A DNA stretch of 6,060 nt from Clostridiales bacterium (lineage in GTDB: Bacteria; Bacillota_A; Clostridia; Lachnospirales; Bianqueaceae): NCBI GenBank assembly GCA_019423265.1, contig JAHZBS010000149.1:1-6060 (forward strand). The letters run 5' to 3'. The notes below the pieces were generated by a model, which was not told the origin of the DNA, ran no database searches, and saw nothing but the letters and a program-made list of their open reading frames with translations. Shown in pieces: positions 1 through 5,820 of the stretch. Position 1 is the stretch's first letter. The number at the start of each line of letters is the position of its first letter. Position numbers and translations under genes: made by a program.

Positions 1-1
1 T

Positions 2-178
2 GCGCAAAGGGATCTCCTTTGCGTAGGTATTTTGTTATCTCCTGATATTTCCAGTGAAAATTATATTCGATATTACAATATTTTTCTAGAGGATATGGGG
101 ATTAAGAGGGAATTTACTCTCTCTGGCCAGCGGTATACAGCGCCAGTAGAAAAAAGTGTTAAATTCTGCAAAATGTAG
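2..178 (+). CDS. 3' end of an unrecognised protein (partial)
   Basis: An open frame enters from the left edge and reads 58 codons to a TAG stop at 176-178. The visible tail begins AQRDLLCVGILLSPDISSEN, continues through a Tyr-rich stretch (YIRYYNIFLEDMGIKREF) and ends KSVKFCKM. No start is inside the window. It has no membrane segment or catalytic motif that I recognise, so I assign no function. Codon use is more AT-rich than in the adhesin gene downstream. Its stop codon forms part of the -35 box of the next promoter, so the two genes are close neighbours on the same strand but probably separate transcription units. It could also be a decayed gene, because only its end is visible. Confidence 0.5.
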   Translation, partial: AQRDLLCVGILLSPDISSENYIRYYNIFLEDMGIKREFTLSGQRYTAPVEKSVKFCKM

Positions 179-204
179 ACATTTAGGAGTTAATATAGTA
201 TAAT
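176..204 (+). promoter_or_regulatory. Sigma-A type promoter of the surface protein gene
   Basis: A TAGACA -35 box (176-181, five of six consensus bases) and a perfect TATAAT -10 box (199-204) are separated by 17 bp. The -35 box shares TAG with the stop codon of the upstream frame. Transcription would begin near 211, giving a leader of roughly 90 nt before the ATG at 301. Confidence 0.75.
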
Positions 205-217
205 TAAGGAAAATAAC

Positions 218-262
218 AGAGAGGCGGCACCCCTGTCAGCAGGTTACAAAAGCCGCCTCTTT
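218..262 (+). promoter_or_regulatory. Leader stem-loop upstream of the surface protein gene
   Basis: AGAGGCGGC (220-228) pairs perfectly with GCCGCCTCT (252-260), extended by a G-U and an A-U pair. The 23-nt loop holds a small inner hairpin, CCTG (232-235) with CAGG (240-243). No long T-run follows (only TTT then GCAG), so a simple intrinsic terminator is less likely than a leader structure. It starts within a few bases of the predicted transcription start. Its right arm CCTCTT (256-261) could also pair with GAGAGG (286-291) in the ribosome binding site. A terminator for the upstream gene, with weak U-tract, is the alternative. Confidence 0.55.
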
Positions 263-284
263 GCAGCTATATAACATAACCGTT

Positions 285-293
285 GGAGAGGGG
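285..293 (+). promoter_or_regulatory. Ribosome binding site that fixes the ATG at 301
   Basis: GGAGAGGGG lies seven bases before the ATG at 301. It overlaps the in-frame TTG at 283, which therefore cannot be the start: it has no suitable Shine-Dalgarno of its own and its codons are the ribosome binding site itself. Confidence 0.8.
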
Positions 294-300
294 AATTCGC

Positions 301-3300
301 ATGACAAGAAAAGCAAAGTGTAACAAAGGGATGGTCTTTTTACTTTCGGTTGTCATGGTATTGTCGCTGGGGGCGACGGCGTTTGCAGATCAACAGGCCG
401 CACCTTTGGCTGGCGAAGCGGTGACCGTGGTCACACCGGAAGAATTTAAGGCGGCGATGGAAGCCGGCGGTGCAGTGGAGCTGGCGGGTAACATTGTGAT
501 TGACACAGAGATGGATATCCACATTGCCACACCGGTGACGCTGGATCTGAAAGGCTTTACAGTGACAAAGACCTATGGCGCGAGGAATCACTACTTCATG
601 GTAATCCAGACCGGTGGTTCCCTGACTCTCACGGATTCGGCCTCCGGCGGAGCCTTGATTGCCAGCGATTCCTCCTATGGCTATGGGATCCAGCTGGAGG
701 GAAGCGCCCCCAGCTTTATCATGGAGGGCGGAAGAATCAAGACAACGCAGGAATCAATCGACATCAGTGATTTCGCGTCCGATGTCAAGGTCGAGATCTA
801 CGACGGTATGATTCTCTCGTCAGACGATTCTGTCTTGTGTGTACGGGGCTCCAATACGGATATTGACATCACGGGCGGAACGTTGCAGTCAGGCGGGCGT
901 ACCGGCGTGTATATTTCCGGCTCCCCGGATACCCCAGTTCAGTTTGACATGACAGGCGGTAAGCTGACGCAGACATCGGGCCGCTCGGGCGCGATCCAGG
1001 CATATAAGGGCGCTGAGCTCACCATCGGCGGAAGCGCTGAGATTGAAGGACAGGGAACGTATGCGGTCCAAGCCCAGAACACGGTAAAACTGGAAATCAC
1101 AGATGGCTTGCTCAGTTCCACCGGGTCCACAGCGGTTTCCCTATCCGGAACAGCCGAATGTATCATCAGCGGCGGCAGCGTTGCCAGCATAACCGGCGCG
1201 GCGATCCGCGCGGAGGATACGGCGGTGGTCAATGTTCGCAATGGCAGCATTGCCAGTGAGAGAGGCGCGGCGATCCGCACGGAGGACAATGCCTCTGTCA
1301 ATATTGCCGGGGGAACGCTGAAGGGGGCTGAGTCTACCGGGGCCCTTCAGGAGTATGGATCCGACAACAATTCTACGATCACGGTGACCGGCGGGACCTT
1401 CAGCAGCAATGTGGACACATATATCCCTTCCGGGCTGACCATACAGAATAACGGCGATGGCACCTTCACGGTTAAGCGCATGGACATTGTATTCCTGGAC
1501 GGAGGAGCCGGCGATGACGGCAATAGCGGCGCGGATGCCGCCAGTGCTGTCAAGACGCTGGATGAGGCTCTTACCCGTGTGGCAGATGGAGGCACAATCG
1601 TCATAACGGGCCCGGTATCGGTAAGCAACGCCGGAAAAGTGGATCTGAGCGGCGTCACTGTAAAGCGGGATGAATCCTATACGGGCAATCTTTTCAATGT
1701 GACAGGGACGACGGTTTTGAATCTTTCCAATGTCACCATCGATGGCAACAGCGTAGAAGGCACAGTGGGCGAATTGATTATGCTGGGCAGCGGCGCTGTG
1801 CTCAATATTGGCGATGGCGCCCAGCTTATCAATAATCTGGCGTCGGCAGTATACATGTATGATAGCACCTTGAACTTGAATGGCGGCAGTATTAAGAATA
1901 ATACTACGGAAGACGATGGCGGCGGTATTTTTGCTGACTGTGGAACGGTAAATCTCAATAGCGGTGAGATTTCCGGGAACAGCGCGGCAGGAGTCGGCGG
2001 CGGAATTTGCATTCTGTGCGGCACGGCGACGCTGGATGGGGCCGAGATAAAGGGTAACGAGGCATTCCGCGGCGGCGGCGTTTATGTGGAAGGACAGGAC
2101 GGCGGTGGCGCCGCCACCTTCACAGTAAAAAGTGGCTCGATTACCGGGAATGCGCTTATCGAGGTCTACTTCGAGGATGAGGATTATTATTGGACAGCGG
2201 ATGGCGCTGGCATTTGCGCATGGTATGGCGAGGAAGATACCACGGTTGAGATCATGGGCGGAACCATCGAGGGGAACGACGCGGGAGACGGCGTGGGAGC
2301 CGCTATCTCGCTGAATCGTTCAAGCGGTATAACAAGCGGATATGCCACGTTAAAGCTGAGCGGCAGCCCTAAAATTGTCGGCGAGGTCTATTTGGAGGAT
2401 GAGGAGGACGGAGGTCCCGTCATTCAAGTTACCGATACCTTTACCCCTGCCAATGCAATTGTACTTTGCAGCAACTATGGAATCAGTGGAACGACAGCTG
2501 TCAAGTATGCCCAAGGGCTTGTACCAGACTTGGAACATTTCGCCTTGGCAGAGGAGATGTATCAGTATAATGATTCTATCGGGCTCAGAGTCAACGGGCA
2601 AACCATAGAGTATGTGGATCAATACAAGGTCGTATTTAAGTCAAGTGTCTACGGCACTACCTTCGAGACGATTTATGTCATGCCCGATACGGCCATTGAC
2701 CCGGCAAAAGTACCCGCCCCGACAAAAACGGGCTACACATTAGCCGGGTGGAGAGGCTACGGTCAGACAGCGATGTGGGATATGGAAAACGACGCGGTGA
2801 CAGATGGGATGACACTGATCAGCGTATGGACGCTGAATGCCCCCACCGTATCTGTAAATGTGGATAAGGCTACGGTCCACACCGGCGAGGATATCATCCT
2901 GACGGCAACCCCTGTCCATCCCGTTGAGGGACTGCTCTATACCTACGACTGGTATAAGGATGGAATCCGGCTGACAGGAGAGACAGCTGATTCTCTGACC
3001 GTAACGGAGAGTGGCAGCTATACGGTGGAGGTGACGGCTACTGACGGAGCGCTGACATCTGCAAGTGTGGAGAGCGATCCTGTGGTTTGTACGGTGGAAG
3101 GCCATGTGTTCGGCGGCGATTGGGAGAGCGACGATGCCAACCACTGGCATGAATGCGTCTGCGGCGAGAAGAGCGGGGTAGCAGAGCATACCAGCGACGG
3201 CGGAAAAGTGACAATCGCTCCGACGGAAACCACCGCAGGTGTCAAGACTTATACCTGTACCGAGTGCGGCCGGATCATGGGCACAGAGACAATTCCGCCT

Positions 3301-3672
3301 CTAGGTCCGAGCCATACGCACGTCTACGGGGATGAGTGGAAATTCGACGATGTCAACCACTGGCATGAATGCGTCTGCGGCGAGAAGAGCGGGGTAGCAG
3401 AGCATACCAGCGACGGTGGAAAAGTGACAACCGCTCCGACGGAAACCACCGCAGGTGTCAAGACCTATACCTGTACTGAGTGCGGCAAGGTGTTGAAAAC
3501 CGAAGTCATTCCGGCAACAGGAACAAATGCCACGCCGCCAGACAACACAGGGGAAGCGCCCGAGACCGGCGACGAAAGCAACCTCAGTCTTTGGATAATC
3601 CTTCTCGGAGTGGCTGCGGGCGCCATGGTGGCCACGATCACGGTAAAGAAGCGGTCGGGGAAGAGAGGGTAA
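301..3672 (+). CDS. Large sortase-anchored beta-helix surface protein (adhesin-like)
   Basis: This 1123-residue secreted protein is probably fixed to the cell wall. It has a signal peptide (basic RKAKCNK, hydrophobic core, AFA cleavage after residue 29). Residues about 45-392 are a beta-helix built from short GG-rich strands (such as ITGGTLQSGG). Residues about 394-765 are a second beta-helix opening with a DGNSGADAASAVKTLDEAL-type leader and carrying GGGI/GGGV turns near 540, 566 and 591 and a GAGI variant near 635, as in polymorphic membrane proteins. An InlB/Listeria-Bacteroides-type B-repeat follows (about 775-843, ending LISVW), then an Ig-like domain (about 847-933; W884, SGSY around 907). 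Two 72-residue modules start at 935 and 1007, each with HWHECVC and YTCTEC. The C-terminus has APETGD (1086-1091), a membrane helix (about 1095-1115) and the tail KKRSGKRG. PETG replaces the classical LPXTG, and no sortase gene is in the window. The ligand is unknown; adhesion or surface display is inferred from architecture. It appears monocistronic, with its own promoter and leader. Confidence 0.9.
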   Translation: MTRKAKCNKGMVFLLSVVMVLSLGATAFADQQAAPLAGEAVTVVTPEEFKAAMEAGGAVELAGNIVIDTEMDIHIATPVTLDLKGFTVTKTYGARNHYFMVIQTGGSLTLTDSASGGALIASDSSYGYGIQLEGSAPSFIMEGGRIKTTQESIDISDFASDVKVEIYDGMILSSDDSVLCVRGSNTDIDITGGTLQSGGRTGVYISGSPDTPVQFDMTGGKLTQTSGRSGAIQAYKGAELTIGGSAEIEGQGTYAVQAQNTVKLEITDGLLSSTGSTAVSLSGTAECIISGGSVASITGAAIRAEDTAVVNVRNGSIASERGAAIRTEDNASVNIAGGTLKGAESTGALQEYGSDNNSTITVTGGTFSSNVDTYIPSGLTIQNNGDGTFTVKRMDIVFLDGGAGDDGNSGADAASAVKTLDEALTRVADGGTIVITGPVSVSNAGKVDLSGVTVKRDESYTGNLFNVTGTTVLNLSNVTIDGNSVEGTVGELIMLGSGAVLNIGDGAQLINNLASAVYMYDSTLNLNGGSIKNNTTEDDGGGIFADCGTVNLNSGEISGNSAAGVGGGICILCGTATLDGAEIKGNEAFRGGGVYVEGQDGGGAATFTVKSGSITGNALIEVYFEDEDYYWTADGAGICAWYGEEDTTVEIMGGTIEGNDAGDGVGAAISLNRSSGITSGYATLKLSGSPKIVGEVYLEDEEDGGPVIQVTDTFTPANAIVLCSNYGISGTTAVKYAQGLVPDLEHFALAEEMYQYNDSIGLRVNGQTIEYVDQYKVVFKSSVYGTTFETIYVMPDTAIDPAKVPAPTKTGYTLAGWRGYGQTAMWDMENDAVTDGMTLISVWTLNAPTVSVNVDKATVHTGEDIILTATPVHPVEGLLYTYDWYKDGIRLTGETADSLTVTESGSYTVEVTATDGALTSASVESDPVVCTVEGHVFGGDWESDDANHWHECVCGEKSGVAEHTSDGGKVTIAPTETTAGVKTYTCTECGRIMGTETIPPLGPSHTHVYGDEWKFDDVNHWHECVCGEKSGVAEHTSDGGKVTTAPTETTAGVKTYTCTECGKVLKTEVIPATGTNATPPDNTGEAPETGDESNLSLWIILLGVAAGAMVATITVKKRSGKRG
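1174..1311 (+). repeat. Two tandem 69-bp units encoding beta-helix coils
   Basis: Units 1174-1242 and 1243-1311 each start GGCAGC(G/A)TTGCCAG and contain GGCGCGGCGATCCGC at the same offset (1195 and 1264). They encode two successive 23-residue coils, GSVASITGAAIRAEDTAVV... and GSIASERGAAIRTEDNASV..., with 14 of 23 residues the same. This gives the rung length of the first beta-helix and indicates growth by duplication. Confidence 0.75.
3103..3534 (+). repeat. Two 216-bp tandem repeats encoding Cys/His modules
   Basis: Units start at 3103 and 3319, an exact 72-codon period. Within 3138-3270 and its partner 3354-3486 I count only four mismatches in 133 bases, including a 63-base identical run (3138-3200). 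Flanks of each unit have diverged (for example GRIMGTETIPPLGPS against GKVLKTEVIPATG). Each unit carries HWHECVCGEK, a conserved EHTSDGGKVT, and YTCTECG, so four cysteines and several histidines that could bind a metal; that role is inference. Similar HWH-C-CG modules are common near the anchors of Clostridial surface proteins. Confidence 0.9.
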
Positions 3673-3887
3673 AATCTTGGGATTGATTATGGCCGCGATA
3701 GGCCAAAAAGCCTGCGCGAAGTCTGTCAAGCGTATTTGAAAGAGTCCCGAAAAAAAGAAACAGTAGCTCCCGATATGCGTGGCATTTTGAAATTGGATAC
3801 CGCATGAGAGTGGATTTTTCTGAGGATTTGGAGAAAACCCGCAGGTGTTACCAGAGTGAAATCTATATGCAGAAATACTTATAATAA
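3673..3887. other. Intergenic stretch with short open frames, no supported gene
   Basis: Between the adhesin stop and the terminator I see no gene with a usable start and ribosome binding site. Two overlapping plus-strand frames stay open. One is 3673-3807 (reads NLGIDYGRDRPKSLREVCQA... and ends LKLDTA). The other is about 3702-3884 (ends MRVDFSEDLEKTRRCYQSE... MQKYL). The ATG at 3804 overlaps the TGA of the first frame. They may be scraps of a decayed, frameshifted gene or chance. One copy of the direct repeat described at 3699-3714 lies here. Confidence 0.4.
3699..3714 (+). repeat. Left copy of a direct repeat flanking the abiE operon
   Basis: TAGGCCAAAAAGCCTG here matches TAGGCCAAAAAGCTTG at 5821-5836 in the same orientation, 15 of 16 bases, with weaker similarity continuing to 3720 (GCGAA against GTGAA). 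The two copies bracket the terminator, both abiE genes and both operators. It could be an insertion scar or recombination site; chance is not excluded. Confidence 0.4.
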
Positions 3888-3921
3888 AAGGCAGGATTGT
3901 CAATTGCGACAACCCTGCCTT
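3888..3921. terminator. Bidirectional intrinsic terminator
   Basis: AAGGCAGGATTGTC (3888-3901) and GACAACCCTGCCTT (3908-3921) form a 14-bp stem with one A-C mismatch and the 6-base loop AATTGC. On the plus strand it is followed by GCTTTT; on the minus strand the stem runs straight into TTTTATTAT. It lies between two converging genes, so it can end both the adhesin transcript and the abiE transcript, about 110 bases past the toxin stop. Confidence 0.85.
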
Positions 3922-3946
3922 GCTTTTAGGTATTGCTGAAAGCCAA

Positions 3947-4027
3947 CTATTTGATTCCATAGGTATCGAGAGAGAAACGATTTCCGAAATTGTTCTCTGC
4001 CCAGTGCTCATAAACCTTAAATTGCTC
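3947..4027 (-). pseudogene. Short coding-like scrap after abiEii
   Basis: Directly after the toxin stop, one minus-strand frame reads NEQFKVYEHWAENNFGNRFS then LDTYGIK and a TAG stop at 3947-3949. It is shifted by one base from the toxin frame. Going upstream, the frame stays open for about twenty codons inside the toxin gene before a TGA, with no ATG, GTG or TTG start. Its composition (aromatic and charged residues, no low complexity) looks like the true end of a protein. I do not recognise it. It could be the remnant of a third gene, the end of a frameshifted longer toxin, or chance. Confidence 0.25.
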
Positions 4028-4028
4028 A

Positions 4029-5027
4029 TTACAGAGCGTTAATCTCGTTTTCGAGGGTTTGAATATAGCCCATCAGATCATCAAATGAGGGATATTGTCC
4101 AAACATCATTTCAGCCATATCTTCATAATCGGTACGCAGACTATCAAAACGATAAGCCGGAGGAACAAGCTTGATTGTCCCGGGAATCGCTTCTTCGTAT
4201 TTAGCCCATTTGCGAGGATAGAACTTCATTTTGAAAGTTACAACTTTTTCGAGAAGTTCCAGATCTTCAAAAGCCGCAGTTTTGTTTTCTGAATGTGCTA
4301 TACAGTACAAATCATAATAATGTCTTGAATAGCGTTTAGGCATTGCCAGATTTTCAGGACGGTTCGCCTCATGATGAAGAATCGTAACCTTTTCCCAGAA
4401 AGTTCTCTCAGCTGCAGCCGTAAGGATCGTACTGGTTGTTTGACCGAATGCTTTGGGATAACATTGAGCGGCATAGGGAGTAACGGATTTCTCCTTTGCC
4501 GGAGTCCAAGCCGCCAATGCACCAATTTCCAAACGAATAGCCTGCATAATAGATTCGGTTGTAAAGATATGCGGATATTCAAAGTTAATTGTTTGCGGAT
4601 CTGATCCCTCTATGTAGATGATTGCCTCCTGCCCGATGATCTCCGAAAGATCATGCTTAAAGACGGGAAGCAAGGTGTCACGTAAGAAAACCTCTGCTCG
4701 GGCATTTGCCTCTTTGTTAAAGGCATCCTGCCTTGTGTTAGATCTATCTTCCCACGGCTCGTTAAGAGAATAACCGAGAGCTCTCCAATCCAGAATTAAA
4801 TCGATATCTTCGGAAAAGCGTGTAATAAGACCATAACACTTAGAGAGACTGGTACCGCCTTTGAATGTGAATACATCTTTCCACTCGCAACGATGGAACA
4901 AATAATCCAAGGTCAGGCATACCCAGAAGTCCTTTTCAATGATGGTTTCGTTCATTCCCATTTTTTGAGCTGTATTTCTAAAGAGAATTCTACGCTCATC
5001 TTCAGGTAATCTTGCTATCGGATACAT
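4029..5027 (-). CDS. abiEii: AbiEii-family nucleotidyltransferase toxin
   Basis: This 332-residue protein is the toxin half of a type IV AbiE toxin-antitoxin / phage abortive-infection pair. Family features seen are EKDFWV (31-36), the nucleotidyltransferase signature GGTSLSK (57-63) followed by the acidic SEDIDL (72-77), RLEIGALA (165-172), ERTFWEKVTILHH (207-219) and RYSRHYYDLY (232-241). These correspond to the conserved motifs of AbiEii/MenT-type enzymes, and all expected key residues appear present, so the enzyme looks intact. Known family members are nucleotide-binding toxins that arrest growth; mycobacterial MenT relatives add nucleotides to tRNA 3' ends. The substrate here is unknown. 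The start ATG abuts the antitoxin stop (TAA then ATG) and uses GAGGTG (5034-5039), inside the antitoxin's last codons, as its ribosome binding site. That implies co-transcription and translational coupling. The gene is cytoplasmic in type, without signal or membrane segments, and more AT-rich than the adhesin gene. Confidence 0.93.
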   Translation of the reverse strand: MYPIARLPEDERRILFRNTAQKMGMNETIIEKDFWVCLTLDYLFHRCEWKDVFTFKGGTSLSKCYGLITRFSEDIDLILDWRALGYSLNEPWEDRSNTRQDAFNKEANARAEVFLRDTLLPVFKHDLSEIIGQEAIIYIEGSDPQTINFEYPHIFTTESIMQAIRLEIGALAAWTPAKEKSVTPYAAQCYPKAFGQTTSTILTAAAERTFWEKVTILHHEANRPENLAMPKRYSRHYYDLYCIAHSENKTAAFEDLELLEKVVTFKMKFYPRKWAKYEEAIPGTIKLVPPAYRFDSLRTDYEDMAEMMFGQYPSFDDLMGYIQTLENEINAL

Positions 5028-5636
5028 TTACTTCACCTCACAAATTTTTCGGATTATAGAATAAACCCAAGCGGTTGTTTGTCTGGCCTCTTTTATGAGA
5101 TTATCCTTTTCTTCAGTGGATAACTGTTTTTTGAGTTTAGTAATGACGTTTTCGTCTATATCGTCTTTCCCCAGCGCTTTGAGGGCCTGAATAACGAGAG
5201 CGGTTTTATAGGACATACCGGAGATTTCCTTATTACTCCTGTGCTTGAAATCAATCTCGATGTTTCCAATGGTGAATTTATTGTATGGTCCATCGCTAAT
5301 GTATGTCCAGTGTGCTGTTACCTGTGTTGAGAGTCCTAACTGGTTTAATGCTGTATTTCCTGAAGGAGCAATAGTCCAATTAAATTTACGAGCCAAAGCA
5401 AGAGCAACGTTATGAGGAGAAGGTGCTTCATATTCATCGAGAAGTTCACTGAACTTGGGATTGTAATAGACACCACGGCATATCTTTTTAATTTTTCCAT
5501 AACTGTCAAGCCGGTTAAGAACTTTGCGTGCAATCTCGTAATCGGCTATGTCAAGAAAGTCGGTTGCAATAAAAACAGCCTCGTTTCCTGCTTCTAAAAT
5601 TTTCTCATATATCATATCAGAATAGAACGAACTCAT
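5028..5636 (-). CDS. abiEi: AbiEi-type antitoxin and autorepressor (DUF6088-like)
   Basis: The 202-residue partner of the AbiEii toxin. The N-terminal part (about 8-61) is a winged helix-turn-helix: helix IADYEIARKVLNRLDSYG, then the wing KIKKICRGVYYNPK, whose CRGVYY is typical of this family. A central segment APSGNTALNQLGLSTQV (90-106), then WTYISDGPYNKFTIGNIEI, is the hallmark of the DUF6088/AbiEi antitoxin group. The Lys-rich C-terminal helices (about 140-200) would form the neutralising domain. In studied type IV systems the antitoxin does not bind the toxin, but blocks its effect and represses the operon by binding inverted repeats in the promoter. The paired palindromes at 5651-5680 and 5729-5758 fit that role. 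The ATG at 5636 is chosen because AGGAGG (5644-5649) sits seven bases upstream. The gene is first in the operon and its stop touches the toxin start. Confidence 0.9.
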   Translation of the reverse strand: MSSFYSDMIYEKILEAGNEAVFIATDFLDIADYEIARKVLNRLDSYGKIKKICRGVYYNPKFSELLDEYEAPSPHNVALALARKFNWTIAPSGNTALNQLGLSTQVTAHWTYISDGPYNKFTIGNIEIDFKHRSNKEISGMSYKTALVIQALKALGKDDIDENVITKLKKQLSTEEKDNLIKEARQTTAWVYSIIRKICEVK

Positions 5637-5643
5637 AGTTACA

Positions 5644-5649
5644 CCTCCT
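5644..5649 (-). promoter_or_regulatory. Ribosome binding site of abiEi
   Basis: On the minus strand AGGAGG is followed by seven bases and the ATG at 5636. It begins only one base downstream of the first operator, so repressor bound there would sit right against the leader. Confidence 0.85.
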
Positions 5650-5650
5650 G

Positions 5651-5680
5651 TGTCCCAAAAATTATATCATATTTGGGACA
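5651..5680. promoter_or_regulatory. Proximal abiE operator (30-bp inverted repeat)
   Basis: Arms TGTCCCAAA (5651-5659) and TTTGGGACA (5672-5680) are perfect inverted copies around a 12-base AT-rich centre, with further symmetric pairs inside. The -10 box of the abiE promoter lies in the centre, so a bound dimer would block RNA polymerase. The same arms recur at 5729-5758. Assignment to the AbiEi antitoxin is inferred from position and known family behaviour. Confidence 0.85.
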
Positions 5681-5689
5681 GTTATGCAA
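5661..5689 (-). promoter_or_regulatory. Extended -10 promoter of the abiE operon
   Basis: Reading the minus strand: TTGCAT (-35, 5684-5689), a 17-bp spacer, and TATAAT (-10, 5661-5666) preceded by TGA, the TGn extended -10 element. The weak -35 is offset by the perfect extended -10. The -10 and most of the spacer fall inside the proximal operator, as expected for a strong but autorepressed promoter. Confidence 0.8.
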
Positions 5690-5728
5690 TATTGTTTCCC
5701 AGATGTGCTTTTTTATACAAAAATCAAG

Positions 5729-5758
5729 TGTCCCAAAAATCGCATAAAATTTGGGACA
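5729..5758. promoter_or_regulatory. Distal abiE operator (second 30-bp inverted repeat)
   Basis: Arms TGTCCCAAA (5729-5737) and TTTGGGACA (5750-5758) are identical to those of the proximal site and again enclose 12 bases; the centre differs (AATCGCATAAAA). It starts 78 bp from the proximal site and about 40 bp upstream of the -35 box. A second copy with conserved arms and a diverged centre points to selection on the arms as protein contacts. Confidence 0.85.
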
Positions 5759-5820
5759 TAAGGAAATCAATGATGATTGTGCAGCCTGGATTTACATCGA
5801 GGACTACAATACGGTACGGG

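Noticed and set aside
3..23. Perfect 8-bp inverted repeat CGCAAAGG / CCTTTGCG with a 5-base loop at the left edge.
   Set aside because: It lies inside the partial coding frame at the window edge, has no partner elsewhere and no T-run; probably coincidence or cut-off context.
283..300. TTG at 283 as start of the adhesin, adding six residues.
   Set aside because: The GGAGAGGGG ribosome site lies on these codons and points to the ATG at 301, which also begins a standard signal peptide.
939..2024. Several long minus-strand open frames within the adhesin gene.
   Set aside because: They lie opposite GC-rich, repetitive coding sequence with strong domain evidence, lack ribosome sites and read as Ser/Pro/Leu-rich noise.
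3673..3702. LGIDYGRDR in the plus-strand frame after the adhesin, recalling the LGIDYG start of YqgF/RuvX resolvases.
   Set aside because: The match is six residues, has no start codon or ribosome site, and the frame ends after 44 codons without further family motifs.
3700..3714. AGGC-CAAAAA-GCCT as terminator of the adhesin gene.
   Set aside because: Only four base pairs and no T-run; the strong hairpin at 3888-3921 is a far better terminator.
3301..4029. A 242-codon minus-strand frame whose ATG overlaps the toxin stop (TAATG), looking like a third operon gene.
   Set aside because: It runs straight through the terminator hairpin at 3888-3921 and then antisense through the adhesin repeats. 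It has no clear ribosome binding site, and its sequence is low-complexity antisense in character.
5712..5741. A second minus-strand promoter with TATAAA (5712-5717) between the two operators.
   Set aside because: No acceptable -35 box at 16-18 bp; the promoter at 5661-5689 is much stronger.
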